Assembly: GCF_000426845.1 (NCBI RefSeq)
Contig: NZ_AUGD01000004.1
Span: 124,001 to 188,000, forward strand
Reading direction: 5' to 3'
Length of the DNA stretch: 64,000 nt
Source: Bradyrhizobium sp. in8p8
GTDB taxonomy: Bacteria > Pseudomonadota > Alphaproteobacteria > Rhizobiales > Xanthobacteraceae
The notes beneath the pieces were generated by a model, which saw nothing but the letters and a program-made list of their open reading frames with translations, did not search any database and had not been told where the DNA came from. How positions within the stretch are numbered: position 1 is the stretch's first letter; each line of letters opens with the position of its first letter. Positions 14,962-24,330 of this stretch are shown piece after piece. Made by a program: the position numbers and the translations under genes.

Positions 14962-16587
14962 ATGGAGACCCTGCTGCTTCCATTCTCGCCCCGCTTCATT
15001 GTGCTGACGATCTGCGCGATCGTCACCGCACTTCTCATCGGCATCGGCCTGGCGGATCGCAAGATCTTCGACATCATGCTGGTCCCGATCCTGATCTTCG
15101 GCGCGCTGACGCTGCTCGGGGTGCGCGATCTCCTGCAGAAGAGCCACGCGGTGCTGCGCAACTACCCGATCTCCGCGCATATCCGCTTCCTGCTCGAAGA
15201 GATCCGGCCCGAGATGCGGCAGTATTTCTTCGAGAGCGAGAAGGACGGCATGCCGTTCTCGCGCGACACCCGCGCGGTGGTCTATCAGCGCGCGAAGATG
15301 GAGCTGGACAAGCGGCCGTTCGGCACCCAGGAGGACGTCTACCGCGAAGGCTACGAGTGGATGCATCATTCGGTGTCGCCGAAGCCGCATGCCGCGGAAA
15401 AATTCCGTGTCGTCATCGGCGGGCCGGATTGCGCAAAGCCCTACTCCGCCTCGGTGTTCAACATCTCCGCGATGAGTTTTGGCGCACTCAGCCCCAACGC
15501 CGTTCGGGCGCTGAATGCCGGCGCGAAGAAGGGCGGCTTCGCGCACGACACCGGCGAGGGCGGCGTCAGCCCCTACCACCGCGAGATGGGCGGCGACATC
15601 ATCTGGGAGATCGGCTCGGGCTATTTCGGCTGCCGCCATCTCGACGGCACCTTCGATCCCGAAGCGTTCGCGCGCGTCGCGAGCGACGACCAGATCAAGA
15701 TGGTCGAGCTCAAGGTCAGCCAGGGCGCCAAGCCGGGCCACGGCGGCGTGCTGCCTGCGGCGAAGGTCTCGGAGGAGATCTCCAAGATACGAGGCGTAGC
15801 GATGGGTGAGGACTGCATCTCGCCGGCCTCGCACCGCGCCTTCTCCACGCCGGTCGGCATGATGCAGTTCGTCGCCGAGATGCGCCGCCTCTCCGGCGGC
15901 AAGCCGGCCGGTTTCAAGCTGTGCATCGGGCACCCCTGGGAATTCCTGGCGATCTGCAAGGCGATGCTGCAGACCGGCATCTATCCGGATTTCATCGTCG
16001 TTGACGGCAATGAGGGCGGCACCGGAGCCGCGCCGCTGGAATTCATGGATCATCTGGGCATGCCGATGCGCGAGGGCGTCAATTTCGTCCACAACGCGCT
16101 GGTCGGCATCAATGCGCGCGACCGCATCAAGATCGGCGCCTCGGGCAAGATCGCGACCGCTTTCGACATGGCGCGCGCGATGGCGATCGGCGCCGATTAC
16201 TGCAACTCGGCGCGCGGCTTCATGTTCTCGCTCGGCTGCATCCAGTCGCTGAGCTGCCACACCGACCGCTGCCCGACCGGAGTCGCGACGCAGGATCCGA
16301 CGCGCGCCCGCGCGCTCTACGTGCCGCTCAAGATCGATCGCGTGTACAATTATCACCACGCGACGCTGCACTCGCTGACGGAGCTGATCGCCGCGGCCGG
16401 CCTCGACCATCCGCAGCAGCTGCGTCCGATCCACTTCACCCAGCGCAGCTCGACGACGGACGTGAAATCGTTTGCGCAGCTCTATCCGGCGCTGCGCCCG
16501 GGCGAGCTGCTCGAAGGCACTGAAGACCCGCGATTTCGCGACGCCTGGCGAATGGCGCGCCCGGAGACGTTTCAGCCGGCGCTGTAG
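14962..16587 (+). CDS. Membrane-anchored FMN-binding glutamate synthase-like protein
   Basis: A 541-residue protein. Two transmembrane helices lie near the N-terminus (about residues 9-30 and 34-54), then a glutamate-synthase large-subunit FMN domain. Signatures include ISAMSFGALSPNAVRALNAG, DGNEGGTGAAPLEFMDHLG, and the Fe-S cysteine pattern C-x5-C-x4-C in CIQSLSCHTDRCPTGVATQ, as in GltB. It lacks the glutaminase and FAD/NADPH parts, so it is not a complete GOGAT. The physiological reaction is uncertain. AGAGG five bases before the ATG at 14962 supports this start; GTG codons at 14893 and 14899 are alternatives. Confidence 0.82.
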   Translation: METLLLPFSPRFIVLTICAIVTALLIGIGLADRKIFDIMLVPILIFGALTLLGVRDLLQKSHAVLRNYPISAHIRFLLEEIRPEMRQYFFESEKDGMPFSRDTRAVVYQRAKMELDKRPFGTQEDVYREGYEWMHHSVSPKPHAAEKFRVVIGGPDCAKPYSASVFNISAMSFGALSPNAVRALNAGAKKGGFAHDTGEGGVSPYHREMGGDIIWEIGSGYFGCRHLDGTFDPEAFARVASDDQIKMVELKVSQGAKPGHGGVLPAAKVSEEISKIRGVAMGEDCISPASHRAFSTPVGMMQFVAEMRRLSGGKPAGFKLCIGHPWEFLAICKAMLQTGIYPDFIVVDGNEGGTGAAPLEFMDHLGMPMREGVNFVHNALVGINARDRIKIGASGKIATAFDMARAMAIGADYCNSARGFMFSLGCIQSLSCHTDRCPTGVATQDPTRARALYVPLKIDRVYNYHHATLHSLTELIAAAGLDHPQQLRPIHFTQRSSTTDVKSFAQLYPALRPGELLEGTEDPRFRDAWRMARPETFQPAL

Positions 16588-16663
16588 GATGCCGGCTGCC
16601 TGATTCATCCCGACTTCAGCCCGCACTTAACGTTTGTTTCAACTTTGGGTGTAAATTGGGCTC

Positions 16664-16906
16664 ATGGGCGACGAACGACGCAGCAGGGCGAGACATCGCG
16701 TGCTGAAGGCCGGAACGATCGAGTTCGGCGGCGGCGCGATCGACTGCACCGTCCGCAACCTTTCCGACACCGGTGCGGCGCTCGATGTCACGAGCCCCGT
16801 CGGCATCCCCGAGCGCTTCACCCTCTTCGTTCAGGCGGATGGAACTCACCGGGCCTGTACCGTGGTATGGCGCAAGGAAAGGCGGATCGGCGTGAAGTTC
16901 GGGTAA
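16664..16906 (+). CDS. PilZ domain protein (c-di-GMP binding)
   Basis: An 80-residue single-domain PilZ protein. The N-terminal arginine motif RRSRARHRVLKAG and the DCTVRNLSDTGAALDV motif (the [DN]xSxxG part) are the two c-di-GMP contacts. It probably changes conformation with c-di-GMP and acts on a partner, perhaps motility or exopolysaccharide machinery. It stands between the GltS-like gene and the CNNM gene, which is convergent. The ATG at 16664 is used. Confidence 0.85.
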   Translation: MGDERRSRARHRVLKAGTIEFGGGAIDCTVRNLSDTGAALDVTSPVGIPERFTLFVQADGTHRACTVVWRKERRIGVKFG

Positions 16907-16927
16907 GGCCACACAGGCGTGCTGAAC

Positions 16928-18223
16928 TCACGCCGCGGCCTGCTCGCTCCGCCGGGTCGCCAGGATCTTGTCGATCCTGCGCCCGTCGAGATCGACCACC
17001 TCAATGCGCCAGCCGCCGACGTCGAAGGCATCGCCGGCGCTGGGCAGCACGTTGAACTGTTGCAGCACGAGGCCGGCCACCGTGTTGTAGCGGTGCGGCG
17101 GCAATTCGATGCCGAGCAGCTCGCCGAATTCGTCGGCCGGCATCCAGCCGGAGATCAGGAGCGAGTCGTCGGCGCGCCTGACATAGGCCGGCTCCGGCGG
17201 TCCCGCCTCGGAATGGAAGGCCCCGACAATGGACTCGAGGATGTCGGCAGCCGTCACCATGCCTTCGAAGGAACCGTATTCGTCGTAGACGAAACCGACG
17301 TGAACCGGCGCAGCTTTCAGGATGGCCAGCACGTCGCGCGCATCAGCCGACACCGGGATGCCGGGCGCCTCGCGCACCAGCGCGCGCAGGTCAGGATCGC
17401 GCTTGTTCATATAGGCGACCAGCAGGTCCTTGGCCTGGAGCACGCCGATCGGCGTGTCGCGGTCCCCGTCGGAGACGGGAAAGCGCGAATGCGGGCTCTT
17501 GGCGATGATTTCCTGGATGACCGCCGGATCGTCGTTCAGGTCGATCTCGTCGACCTCCGTGCGCGGCGTCATGACCGCACCGACCGGCCGATCGCCGAGC
17601 CGCATCACGCCCGCGATCATCTCTTTCTCGCCGGGCTCGAGCACGCCCGCGCTCTCGGCCTCGCTGACGAGGTGATGGATCTCGTCCTCCGAGACCTTCT
17701 CGTCCGCTTTGCCGCCGCGGCCGAGCAGCGTGAGGATCAGCTTTCCCGAGACGTCGAGCAGAAAGACGAGCGGCAGCGATATTTTCGCGAGCACGTGCAT
17801 CGCGGGCGCGACCCTGACTGCGATGCTTTCGGGGTCGCGAAGCGCGACCTGCTTCGGTACCAGCTCGCCGACGATCAGCGTCGCGTAGGTGATGAGCGTG
17901 ACGACGATGCCGACGCCGATGATGTCGGCAATGCCCTTGGACAGCCCGAGCTCGAGCAGCCATTGCGTCAGCCGCTGTCCGAGTGTCGCGCCCGAGAACG
18001 CCCCGGAGAGCACGCCGACCAGGGTGATGCCGATCTGCACCGTCGAGAGAAACTTGCCGGGATCGGCGGCCAGCGTCAGCGCCCGCTCGGCGCCGCGCAC
18101 GCCCTTGGCCGCGAGCAGCGACAGACGCGCCGGACGTGACGAGACCACGGCCAGCTCGGACATGGAGAGCAGGCCATTGATGACGATCAGCACGACGACG
18201 ATAGCGAGTTCGAGTGAGAGCAT
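16928..18223 (-). CDS. Hemolysin-family protein with CNNM, CBS and CorC/HlyC domains
   Basis: A 431-residue integral membrane protein. The N-terminal CNNM/DUF21 domain has about four hydrophobic segments (residues 1-155). Two CBS domains follow (about 205-325), including VMTPRTEVDEIDL and the FVYDEYGSFEGMVTAADIL motif. The C-terminal CorC_HlyC domain lies near 345-425. The family is linked to magnesium/cobalt efflux or Mg homeostasis; the haemolysin name is historical. GGAAGG precedes the ATG at 18223. The gene is alone and convergent to the PilZ gene. Confidence 0.88.
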   Translation of the reverse strand: MLSLELAIVVVLIVINGLLSMSELAVVSSRPARLSLLAAKGVRGAERALTLAADPGKFLSTVQIGITLVGVLSGAFSGATLGQRLTQWLLELGLSKGIADIIGVGIVVTLITYATLIVGELVPKQVALRDPESIAVRVAPAMHVLAKISLPLVFLLDVSGKLILTLLGRGGKADEKVSEDEIHHLVSEAESAGVLEPGEKEMIAGVMRLGDRPVGAVMTPRTEVDEIDLNDDPAVIQEIIAKSPHSRFPVSDGDRDTPIGVLQAKDLLVAYMNKRDPDLRALVREAPGIPVSADARDVLAILKAAPVHVGFVYDEYGSFEGMVTAADILESIVGAFHSEAGPPEPAYVRRADDSLLISGWMPADEFGELLGIELPPHRYNTVAGLVLQQFNVLPSAGDAFDVGGWRIEVVDLDGRRIDKILATRRSEQAAA

Positions 18224-18466
18224 TGACCTTCCGGAGGTAAATAAGTGTGTCGCGCATCGGCGCGCCAGTCACTGATATAGGTATTACTGAGGAGAATGCG
18301 GGCAATTCTGCGTATTTGGCATCGAAGGGAACCCGCGTCCGCCAGCGGTATCCAGGCCGCCGCGACGACCTGACGCTCCGCGGAACTACGGATCGTTGCT
18401 TAACGGGGTCTTAGTGGCCCGACGGCTAGGTTTCGACATTGCAGAAATCTAGCTGGGGACTGAAAG

Positions 18467-20542
18467 ATGCGGATTGGGAAGCTCTTCGCACTGTCGATGC
18501 TGACGGTGACGGTATTTGCAGTCATCCTCGGCGCAGAGGTGCTGATACCCCAGGCGCGCATCTTCACGAACCGCTCGGACGCGATCAAAACCGTCGACGC
18601 TTTTGGCGCGACGCTGATGGCCAGCCAGCACGTCGCGAGCCTTCGCGCGCCCTACATCGGACCGATCTTCCAGGAAGGCGCTGCGACGCAGGCGCAGCTC
18701 GAAGCTGCGACGAAGGCTGCGAAAGCTGCCGAGGCGGGCTTCGAGGCGGCACGGCGCGCTGTCCTGGTGCTGGATGACGGGGCCGCCATCGCCGAGAATA
18801 TCGACCGGGCCGCACGGCGACTGAAGGATATCACCACCGCTGCCGATCGGGCGATGAGCGTTCCGCTCGCGGCGCGTGACAGCGCGGCGACAAAGGGCTT
18901 CCTGCCCGGTGTTGCCGAGGTCATCGGCCACATCGAACCGGTCATGAACCGTCTCGAGGCAAAGGTCGTCAATGTCGATTCCTCGCTGGCCGCACTCCTG
19001 AGCCTGGCGCGAACGGCTCAGGATCTGCGTGTCTCGGCCGGCAGCCGCGCCGCCACGCTGTCCCCGGCGCTCTCCGCACGCCGCCCGCTCACCGCGGCTG
19101 AACTGTCGCTGATGGACCGCATGCAGGGACGCGTGGAGGCCGATCGCGAGCGTATCGAGGCCGGAGTCGACCAGCTTGGAAATCCCGCCCGCATCGCCGC
19201 CGCGCTGAAGGCGGCAACGGAATCCTACTTCGGACAAGCAGCGGTCGCCGTGGACAAGGAGCTTCCTGCGGCCCGGAGCGACGGCAAGTACGGCGCCACG
19301 GCGGACGAGCTCGCGAAAGTCATCGTGCCGGCGATCCAGATGTTCTACGGCGTGCGTGACGCCGCGCTGGCGGAAGCAGCCGAGCGCGCCTCCGCCGCGC
19401 GCGACGGCGCGCTGGCGATGCTCGCGCTCGCCGCTGTCGTCGTGACGGCGCTGCTCGGGACGCTCGCTGGCGTGACGATCATGTTGCGCAGGCGCGTGGT
19501 GACGCCGCTTGCGAAGCTCGCCGACGTGATCGGGGTGCTCGCCGCAGGACGGCACGAGGTCGAGATCCCTGCAACGGGCCGCAACGACGAGATCGGCCAG
19601 GTCGCGGGCTCGCTCCAGCACTTCAAGGATTCGCTGCTCGCCAAGAAGGCCGCCGACGAGGCCGCCGCGGCCGAAGCCGAAGCGAAGCTCAAGCGCAGCC
19701 AGCGCATGGACCAGATCGCGCGCGAGTTCGAAGCCATGATCGGCGACGTGATCAATACCGTCTCGTCGGCCTCCTCGGAGCTGGAAGCGTCGGCGGGAAC
19801 ATTGACGAGCACGGCCGAGCAGTCGGAAAAGGTCACCGCGACGGTGGCGGCCGCGTCCGAGCAGGCCTCGACCAACGTGCAGACCGTCGCCGCCGCGGCC
19901 GAGGAGATGGCCTCGTCTGTGGACGAGATCAGCCGTCAAGTCCAGGATTCCGCGCGCATCGCCGGCGAGGCAGTGCAGCAGGCGACGCGCACCAATGATC
20001 ATGTCGGCGAGCTCGCCAGGGCCGCGGGCCGCATCGGCGACGTCGTCGAGCTCATCAGCCAGATCGCCGGCCAGACCAATCTTCTGGCCCTCAACGCCAC
20101 CATCGAGGCGGCGCGCGCCGGCGAGGCCGGCCGCGGCTTTGCCGTCGTCGCCTCCGAGGTCAAGGCGCTGGCCGAGCAGACCGCCAAGGCCACCGGCGAG
20201 ATCAGCCAGCAGATCTCCGGCATCCAGGCCGCGACCGAGGACTCCGTCGGCGCCATCAAGGCGATCGGCGACACCATCACGCGCATGTCCGAGATCGCGT
20301 CCGCCATCGCATCGGCGGTCGAGGAGCAGGGCGCGGCGACGCGGGAGATCTCTCGCAACGTTCAGCAGGCCGCGCGCGGCACCCAGCAGGTCTCCGCCAG
20401 CATCGTCGACGTGCAGCGCGGCGCCAGCCAGACCGGATCGGCCTCCGCCAACGTGCTGACGTCCGCGAAGTCGCTGTCCGGCGAGAGCACCCGTCTCAAG
20501 GCCGAGGTCGGAAAATTCCTGGACGCGATCCGGGTGGCGTAA
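18467..20542 (+). CDS. Methyl-accepting chemotaxis protein
   Basis: A 691-residue chemoreceptor. TM1 is near residues 7-26, then a helical periplasmic sensor of about 285 residues, TM2 near 314-335, and HAMP to about 390. The signalling domain holds the conserved tip [30 protein letters not shown] split over the hairpin, with [20 protein letters not shown]. The sensor is alpha-helical and not a CACHE fold. The ligand is unknown. The next gene is convergent, with an 11-bp hairpin between (20584-20608). Confidence 0.9.
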   Translation: MRIGKLFALSMLTVTVFAVILGAEVLIPQARIFTNRSDAIKTVDAFGATLMASQHVASLRAPYIGPIFQEGAATQAQLEAATKAAKAAEAGFEAARRAVLVLDDGAAIAENIDRAARRLKDITTAADRAMSVPLAARDSAATKGFLPGVAEVIGHIEPVMNRLEAKVVNVDSSLAALLSLARTAQDLRVSAGSRAATLSPALSARRPLTAAELSLMDRMQGRVEADRERIEAGVDQLGNPARIAAALKAATESYFGQAAVAVDKELPAARSDGKYGATADELAKVIVPAIQMFYGVRDAALAEAAERASAARDGALAMLALAAVVVTALLGTLAGVTIMLRRRVVTPLAKLADVIGVLAAGRHEVEIPATGRNDEIGQVAGSLQHFKDSLLAKKAADEAAAAEAEAKLKRSQRMDQIAREFEAMIGDVINTVSSASSELEASAGTLTSTAEQSEKVTATVAAASEQASTNVQTVAAAAEEMASSVDEISRQVQDSARIAGEAVQQATRTNDHVGELARAAGRIGDVVELISQIAGQTNLLALNATIEAARAGEAGRGFAVVASEVKALAEQTAKATGEISQQISGIQAATEDSVGAIKAIGDTITRMSEIASAIASAVEEQGAATREISRNVQQAARGTQQVSASIVDVQRGASQTGSASANVLTSAKSLSGESTRLKAEVGKFLDAIRVA

Positions 20543-20583
20543 AGGCCGCAGAATATTGGCTCGATGCAAGCCGAGGACAAGAA

Positions 20584-20608
20584 CACCTCTCCCCTCCGGG
20601 GAGAGGTG
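20584..20608. terminator. Perfect 11-bp hairpin between convergent genes
   Basis: CACCTCTCCCC (20584-20594), loop TCC, GGGGAGAGGTG (20598-20608). It is placed between the ends of the chemoreceptor and porin genes and could stop transcription in both directions. No long U-run follows. The same motif occurs imperfectly at 25391-25415. Confidence 0.5.
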
Positions 20609-20637
20609 AACGACCATCGAGCCCGTGCTGAATAGGC

Positions 20638-22704
20638 TCAGAACTCCCCGTGCAGCCGCCCCGAGAACACCGACACGGGTCCGCGATCGGCGTTGTAGGC
20701 GGGGTTGACGATGAGCTGGTAGTCGCCGGTGAGGGTGAGGTTCTTGTTCAGCGCGTAGGCGTAATAGGTCTCGAGGATGCGCTCCTTGCGGTAGTTGAGC
20801 GCGCCGTCGCCGACGAGAACGCCGAGGCCGCCGGCGGCGAGGAAGTCGCGATAGTCCCGAGAAATCGCGTTGATGGCGCCGCCGATGCCGATCACGTCGT
20901 CGGAGCGCCCCCATGCCGCGCCCCTGATCGAGAGGCCGCCGGACAGGCTGCGATGAATGTCGGTGAAGGCGAGGGTTTCGGTCCTGCCGTCGTTCGAGCT
21001 CCAGCGGCCGAACAGCCCGACATCGTCCGTGATCGCCTGCTCGACGTTGAGCACATAGCCGTACTTCAGGCGGCCGCGCCGGGTCCGCGCGATGTCGAGG
21101 TTGAGTCCGGGATTGTCCAGCGTCTCGCGGAAGCTGCCCATATTGGCGCTGTCCAGCCAGCCTATGGTCCTGAGCTTGCCGGGGCGGCCGAACAGCGAAA
21201 ACCGGGTCTCGAGCTCGAGTAAGTATTGCCCGCGCTCCCCGACCCTGGTGTCGAAGTGATTCCCATTGGACTCCGCCACCATCAGGAAATAGCCGCCGCG
21301 CAGTGCCCATTGCCGCTGGTTGAGTTCGGCAGTGACGCCGTAGGTGAGGCCGACTCTGTCGGCGGAATAGTCGAAGGCGCCGGGCGCCCAGATCGACCAA
21401 TTCATGAAATCCCGGCGGGTGTCCTTTGCATAGGCATTGCCGTCGAACACGTCCACCACCGCGAACTTGCCGGCCTGCAGGGTGAGGCGTGACACGTCGG
21501 CCTTCTGGGCGAGCTGCAGCTGGCCGCTCGCGAGCTCCTCCTGCTCGCCGCCAAATCCAAACGTCTGGCGCACGAACAGGCGCGAGGCGTTGTAATGTGG
21601 GTAAGGGAAGTTCGACTTCTGCGCCTCGCCGTTGGGAAAGCCCGCTGCACCGACGGTGTCGTTCAATCCAAAACCCTGAAGCAGTTCGGGATTGTAATAG
21701 ACCTCGCCGCCGTCCCAGAGCCGTGCGTTCAGGAACAGGCTGTTGCTCCACGTCGCCTTGGCCTGCCGCGACGGCGAGAGCGAGTTCGGTCCGCTATAGA
21801 GCGCGGGAAATGACGGATAGCCTTGCGGCAGATAGGTGCTCTGGCCGTGGATCTCCCAGCGATCGGATTCCGTGTCGAAAAGAGAGCTTTTCGGGTTGTA
21901 GCTCGGCAGGCCCGGCCAATCGACCTTGCGATTGAGGCCGAGGCGGATGGCGTGCATGTCCAACGTCGATGCGTAGTTCACGCCCGACGGAAAGCTCACC
22001 GCCGCGCGGTCGAAACCCTGATAGAGATATTCGAGCCGTGCCGTCCAGTGCGGCGCAAACCCGTATTCGAGGCCGGCTCCAGCCGCCCAACCGAGTCTCG
22101 TGTGCAGTCGCCTGTCCTCGACGTCGTTGATGGGCGTTGAGAGAAAGCGCTCGCCGGCAAAGGCGAGCCCGCCGGTCGCGTAAAGGAGCCCGTTGCCGCT
22201 GGTGTAGCCAAGCCGCGCGCGCAGGCTCGCGACATAGTCCCAGCGCTCCTCCGCGCTCGACAGCCCGGTCGCAGCCGATGACACGACGTGATTGGAGGGC
22301 AGGTAGTTCGGAAACGAGATGTCGCCTTCGACGCCGAGCAGGACCCCCGAGCTGAGGCGCCAATTGTAGCCGGCCTGGACGCCCCCGGTCATGCCGTTGA
22401 ACACGTGGTTGTCGGTCGCGACCGTGGGATCGGCGAGCGTGGCCGAGGACGTGCCGCGGGTGAATCCGGTGTGCATGCCGATATAGAGTCCGGCCCAGTC
22501 GTAGACCGCTTTCAAGGCGGGGGCCTTCAGCACCAGATCAGCCGCCTGGCCGGCGGCGGGAAAAGCCAGCGCGCCCCAGGCAATCGCCGCAGCCGTCCGC
22601 AAGGACCTGTAACGGTGACCTCTCAACGTCAAAACGCACGCCCCCAAACGCAAGTCTATTCCACCCGCCGCAGTATCCCTGCCGATTCGCGGGGGCCCTG
22701 TCAT
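20638..22704 (-). CDS. Double-barrel outer-membrane protein: Omp25-like barrel fused to OprB carbohydrate porin
   Basis: A large exported protein, 688 residues from the ATG at 22704. A signal peptide ends AGQAAD. Next is an 8-stranded Omp25/31-type barrel of about 200 residues (YDWAGLYIGMHTGFTRG, YNWRLSSGVLLGVEGDI, ARLEYLYQGFDRA). From about residue 280 an OprB-like carbohydrate porin follows (STYLPQGYPSFPALYSG, LDSANMGSFRETLDNPG, ending in FSGRLHGEF with terminal Phe). OprB porins take up sugars. The start is uncertain: TTG at 22632 would give a compact signal peptide, and GTG at 22722 is also possible. Confidence 0.8.
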   Translation of the reverse strand: MTGPPRIGRDTAAGGIDLRLGACVLTLRGHRYRSLRTAAAIAWGALAFPAAGQAADLVLKAPALKAVYDWAGLYIGMHTGFTRGTSSATLADPTVATDNHVFNGMTGGVQAGYNWRLSSGVLLGVEGDISFPNYLPSNHVVSSAATGLSSAEERWDYVASLRARLGYTSGNGLLYATGGLAFAGERFLSTPINDVEDRRLHTRLGWAAGAGLEYGFAPHWTARLEYLYQGFDRAAVSFPSGVNYASTLDMHAIRLGLNRKVDWPGLPSYNPKSSLFDTESDRWEIHGQSTYLPQGYPSFPALYSGPNSLSPSRQAKATWSNSLFLNARLWDGGEVYYNPELLQGFGLNDTVGAAGFPNGEAQKSNFPYPHYNASRLFVRQTFGFGGEQEELASGQLQLAQKADVSRLTLQAGKFAVVDVFDGNAYAKDTRRDFMNWSIWAPGAFDYSADRVGLTYGVTAELNQRQWALRGGYFLMVAESNGNHFDTRVGERGQYLLELETRFSLFGRPGKLRTIGWLDSANMGSFRETLDNPGLNLDIARTRRGRLKYGYVLNVEQAITDDVGLFGRWSSNDGRTETLAFTDIHRSLSGGLSIRGAAWGRSDDVIGIGGAINAISRDYRDFLAAGGLGVLVGDGALNYRKERILETYYAYALNKNLTLTGDYQLIVNPAYNADRGPVSVFSGRLHGEF

Positions 22705-22983
22705 CAAGCCTCGATCGTCCACGCGAACCGATGCTACTTAGCCCCAAGTTCCCACGGCTACCGCAGCCTTATTGCAATCCATTCGCAACTGCAAAATGTG
22801 GGGATTGTTGCAAGTGGATGCTTCGCACTGCTTTGTGACGGGAGTGCAACAACGGCTCCGGCGCAGGAAATGGATGACCCCGCCCGGGGGGACAGCCGGA
22901 CGGGGTCGGGGGCACGACACGGGGTGGATGAGGCGCCCGTGTCGGACGCAGGATCCACGTGAGATCGGCCTCAGATACTCAGA

Positions 22984-23247
22984 TCAGTAGCAGGTACGAA
23001 CGCGGCCGACGTACTGGCCGAAGGCGTTGTATTGGGCGACCCAGCCGCAGCGATGATAGCCGTAGTAATAGGGGTCGTTGCTGGCAGCCATCGCGGAGCC
23101 GACGACGGCGGCGGTGGCGAGGCCGGCACCCATACCCCAGACCCAGGCGGGCTGCTTGGCTTCAGCCGAGGAGGTGGTGGACACGATGCTGCCGGCGACG
23201 GCGAGGGCAGCGAAGGCGACGGCGGCAATCTTGGTCCTGGTCGACAT
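22984..23247 (-). CDS. Small exported hypothetical protein
   Basis: An 87-residue product with a signal peptide (about 1-30, cleaving after SSAEA). The mature part is Gly/Ala rich and ends with a Tyr-rich stretch PYYYGYHRCGWV and RVRTCY, with two cysteines that may pair. A good GGAG lies before the ATG at 23247. Small proteins of this kind are common in Bradyrhizobium; no function is known. Confidence 0.65.
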   Translation of the reverse strand: MSTRTKIAAVAFAALAVAGSIVSTTSSAEAKQPAWVWGMGAGLATAAVVGSAMAASNDPYYYGYHRCGWVAQYNAFGQYVGRVRTCY

Positions 23248-23385
23248 GAGAACTCCATCCGGATTGAGGCGGTCCGTTGTGGCCCGCGTGCCCAATTGGA
23301 CGGAGCCTCTTCGCGTCCGGTTCGAATCCGGCGGATGAGGCGCTGGTGCGCGCCCTTTTCCCGAACGAATCCAGATGGATGTGAG

Positions 23386-24192
23386 CTAACCGAGGGGGCC
23401 TTTGGCCAGCCTGTTCACGTCGAAGTTATCGACCTCGCCGAGCAGCTCGCAAAAGCCCGTCGCGCCCTGATCGATCAGCTGCTCGCCTTTCTCGGCCACC
23501 GCCAGCGTCGCATTGCCGACTGCACCGCTGGCGTTCAGATCCTGCGCCTGCCAGGCGAACGGCGCCGGACGCTGGGTCGACAGCCAGCGATACTGCCGCT
23601 CCATCGCGATGCTGCTTGCGGGAAAATCCGCGATCGCGCTCTTGCGCACCTGGTCGGGATAGCGCGCCAGCATGATCGAGGTCTCGACCGCGCCGCCGTG
23701 AATGCCGTGGCGTACTTCATCGGCCGGGAACAGCTTGTCGGCGCCGGAGAGCCGCGACCACGACGTCGTCACCACGAACAGCTTCCGATGCGCGCGAAGA
23801 TCCTGCGCCACCAGCATCATGGCCGCGCTGTTGCCGCCATGGCTGGTGACGATGACGAGCTTCTTTACGCCGCGGCGTGCGACGTCCTCGCCGATCCCCG
23901 TCCATTTCTTCAGCGCGGTTTCGGTCGGCAGCGTCTGCGTCCCCGGAAAGTCGATATGCTCGGTGGAGATCCCGATTGTCTCGACCGGCAGGAAACAGGC
24001 CGGAACGGACGCCGGCAACAACTCGCGTACGCGCGCCAGATAGGCGTCCGCGATCAGCACGTCGGTTGTCACAGGCAGATGCGGGCCGTGCTGCTCCGTC
24101 GCAGCCAGCGGCAGCACCGCGATCCATCGCGACACATCCGCGGGGCTCGCATGAGCCCAGTCGATGTCGATCCAGTCGCGAGGCGGCGTCAT
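23386..24192 (-). CDS. Creatininase-family amidohydrolase
   Basis: A 268-residue creatininase/creatinine amidohydrolase family member. The metal-binding N-terminal segment LPLAATEQHGPHLPVTTDVL (E, H and D ligands) is intact, and the IVTSHGGNSAAMMLV and HGIHGGAVETSIML motifs follow with further ligands. Family members open cyclic amides, or act in pathways such as mycofactocin and riboflavin-type metabolism. It is divergent from an ABC importer at 24331, so it may process the imported compound (inference). AGGGAAACC precedes the ATG at 24192. Confidence 0.8.
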   Translation of the reverse strand: MTPPRDWIDIDWAHASPADVSRWIAVLPLAATEQHGPHLPVTTDVLIADAYLARVRELLPASVPACFLPVETIGISTEHIDFPGTQTLPTETALKKWTGIGEDVARRGVKKLVIVTSHGGNSAAMMLVAQDLRAHRKLFVVTTSWSRLSGADKLFPADEVRHGIHGGAVETSIMLARYPDQVRKSAIADFPASSIAMERQYRWLSTQRPAPFAWQAQDLNASGAVGNATLAVAEKGEQLIDQGATGFCELLGEVDNFDVNRLAKGPLG

Positions 24193-24330
24193 CAAGGTTT
24201 CCCTGCCTGAATTTGTCACGTAATTTGGGGTATGAGGGGACGCGGGCCCGGCCGGCTCGCGTCCCCTGGCGTCATGCGGTTCTATCGCGTCGCGTTCATA
24301 TCGGCCAGCCACGATCGACGGAGTGCCATC

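Noticed and set aside
18449..21751. Very long minus-strand frame across the chemoreceptor and porin genes
   Set aside because: It runs opposite a clear chemoreceptor and in another frame of the porin gene; no domain is visible.
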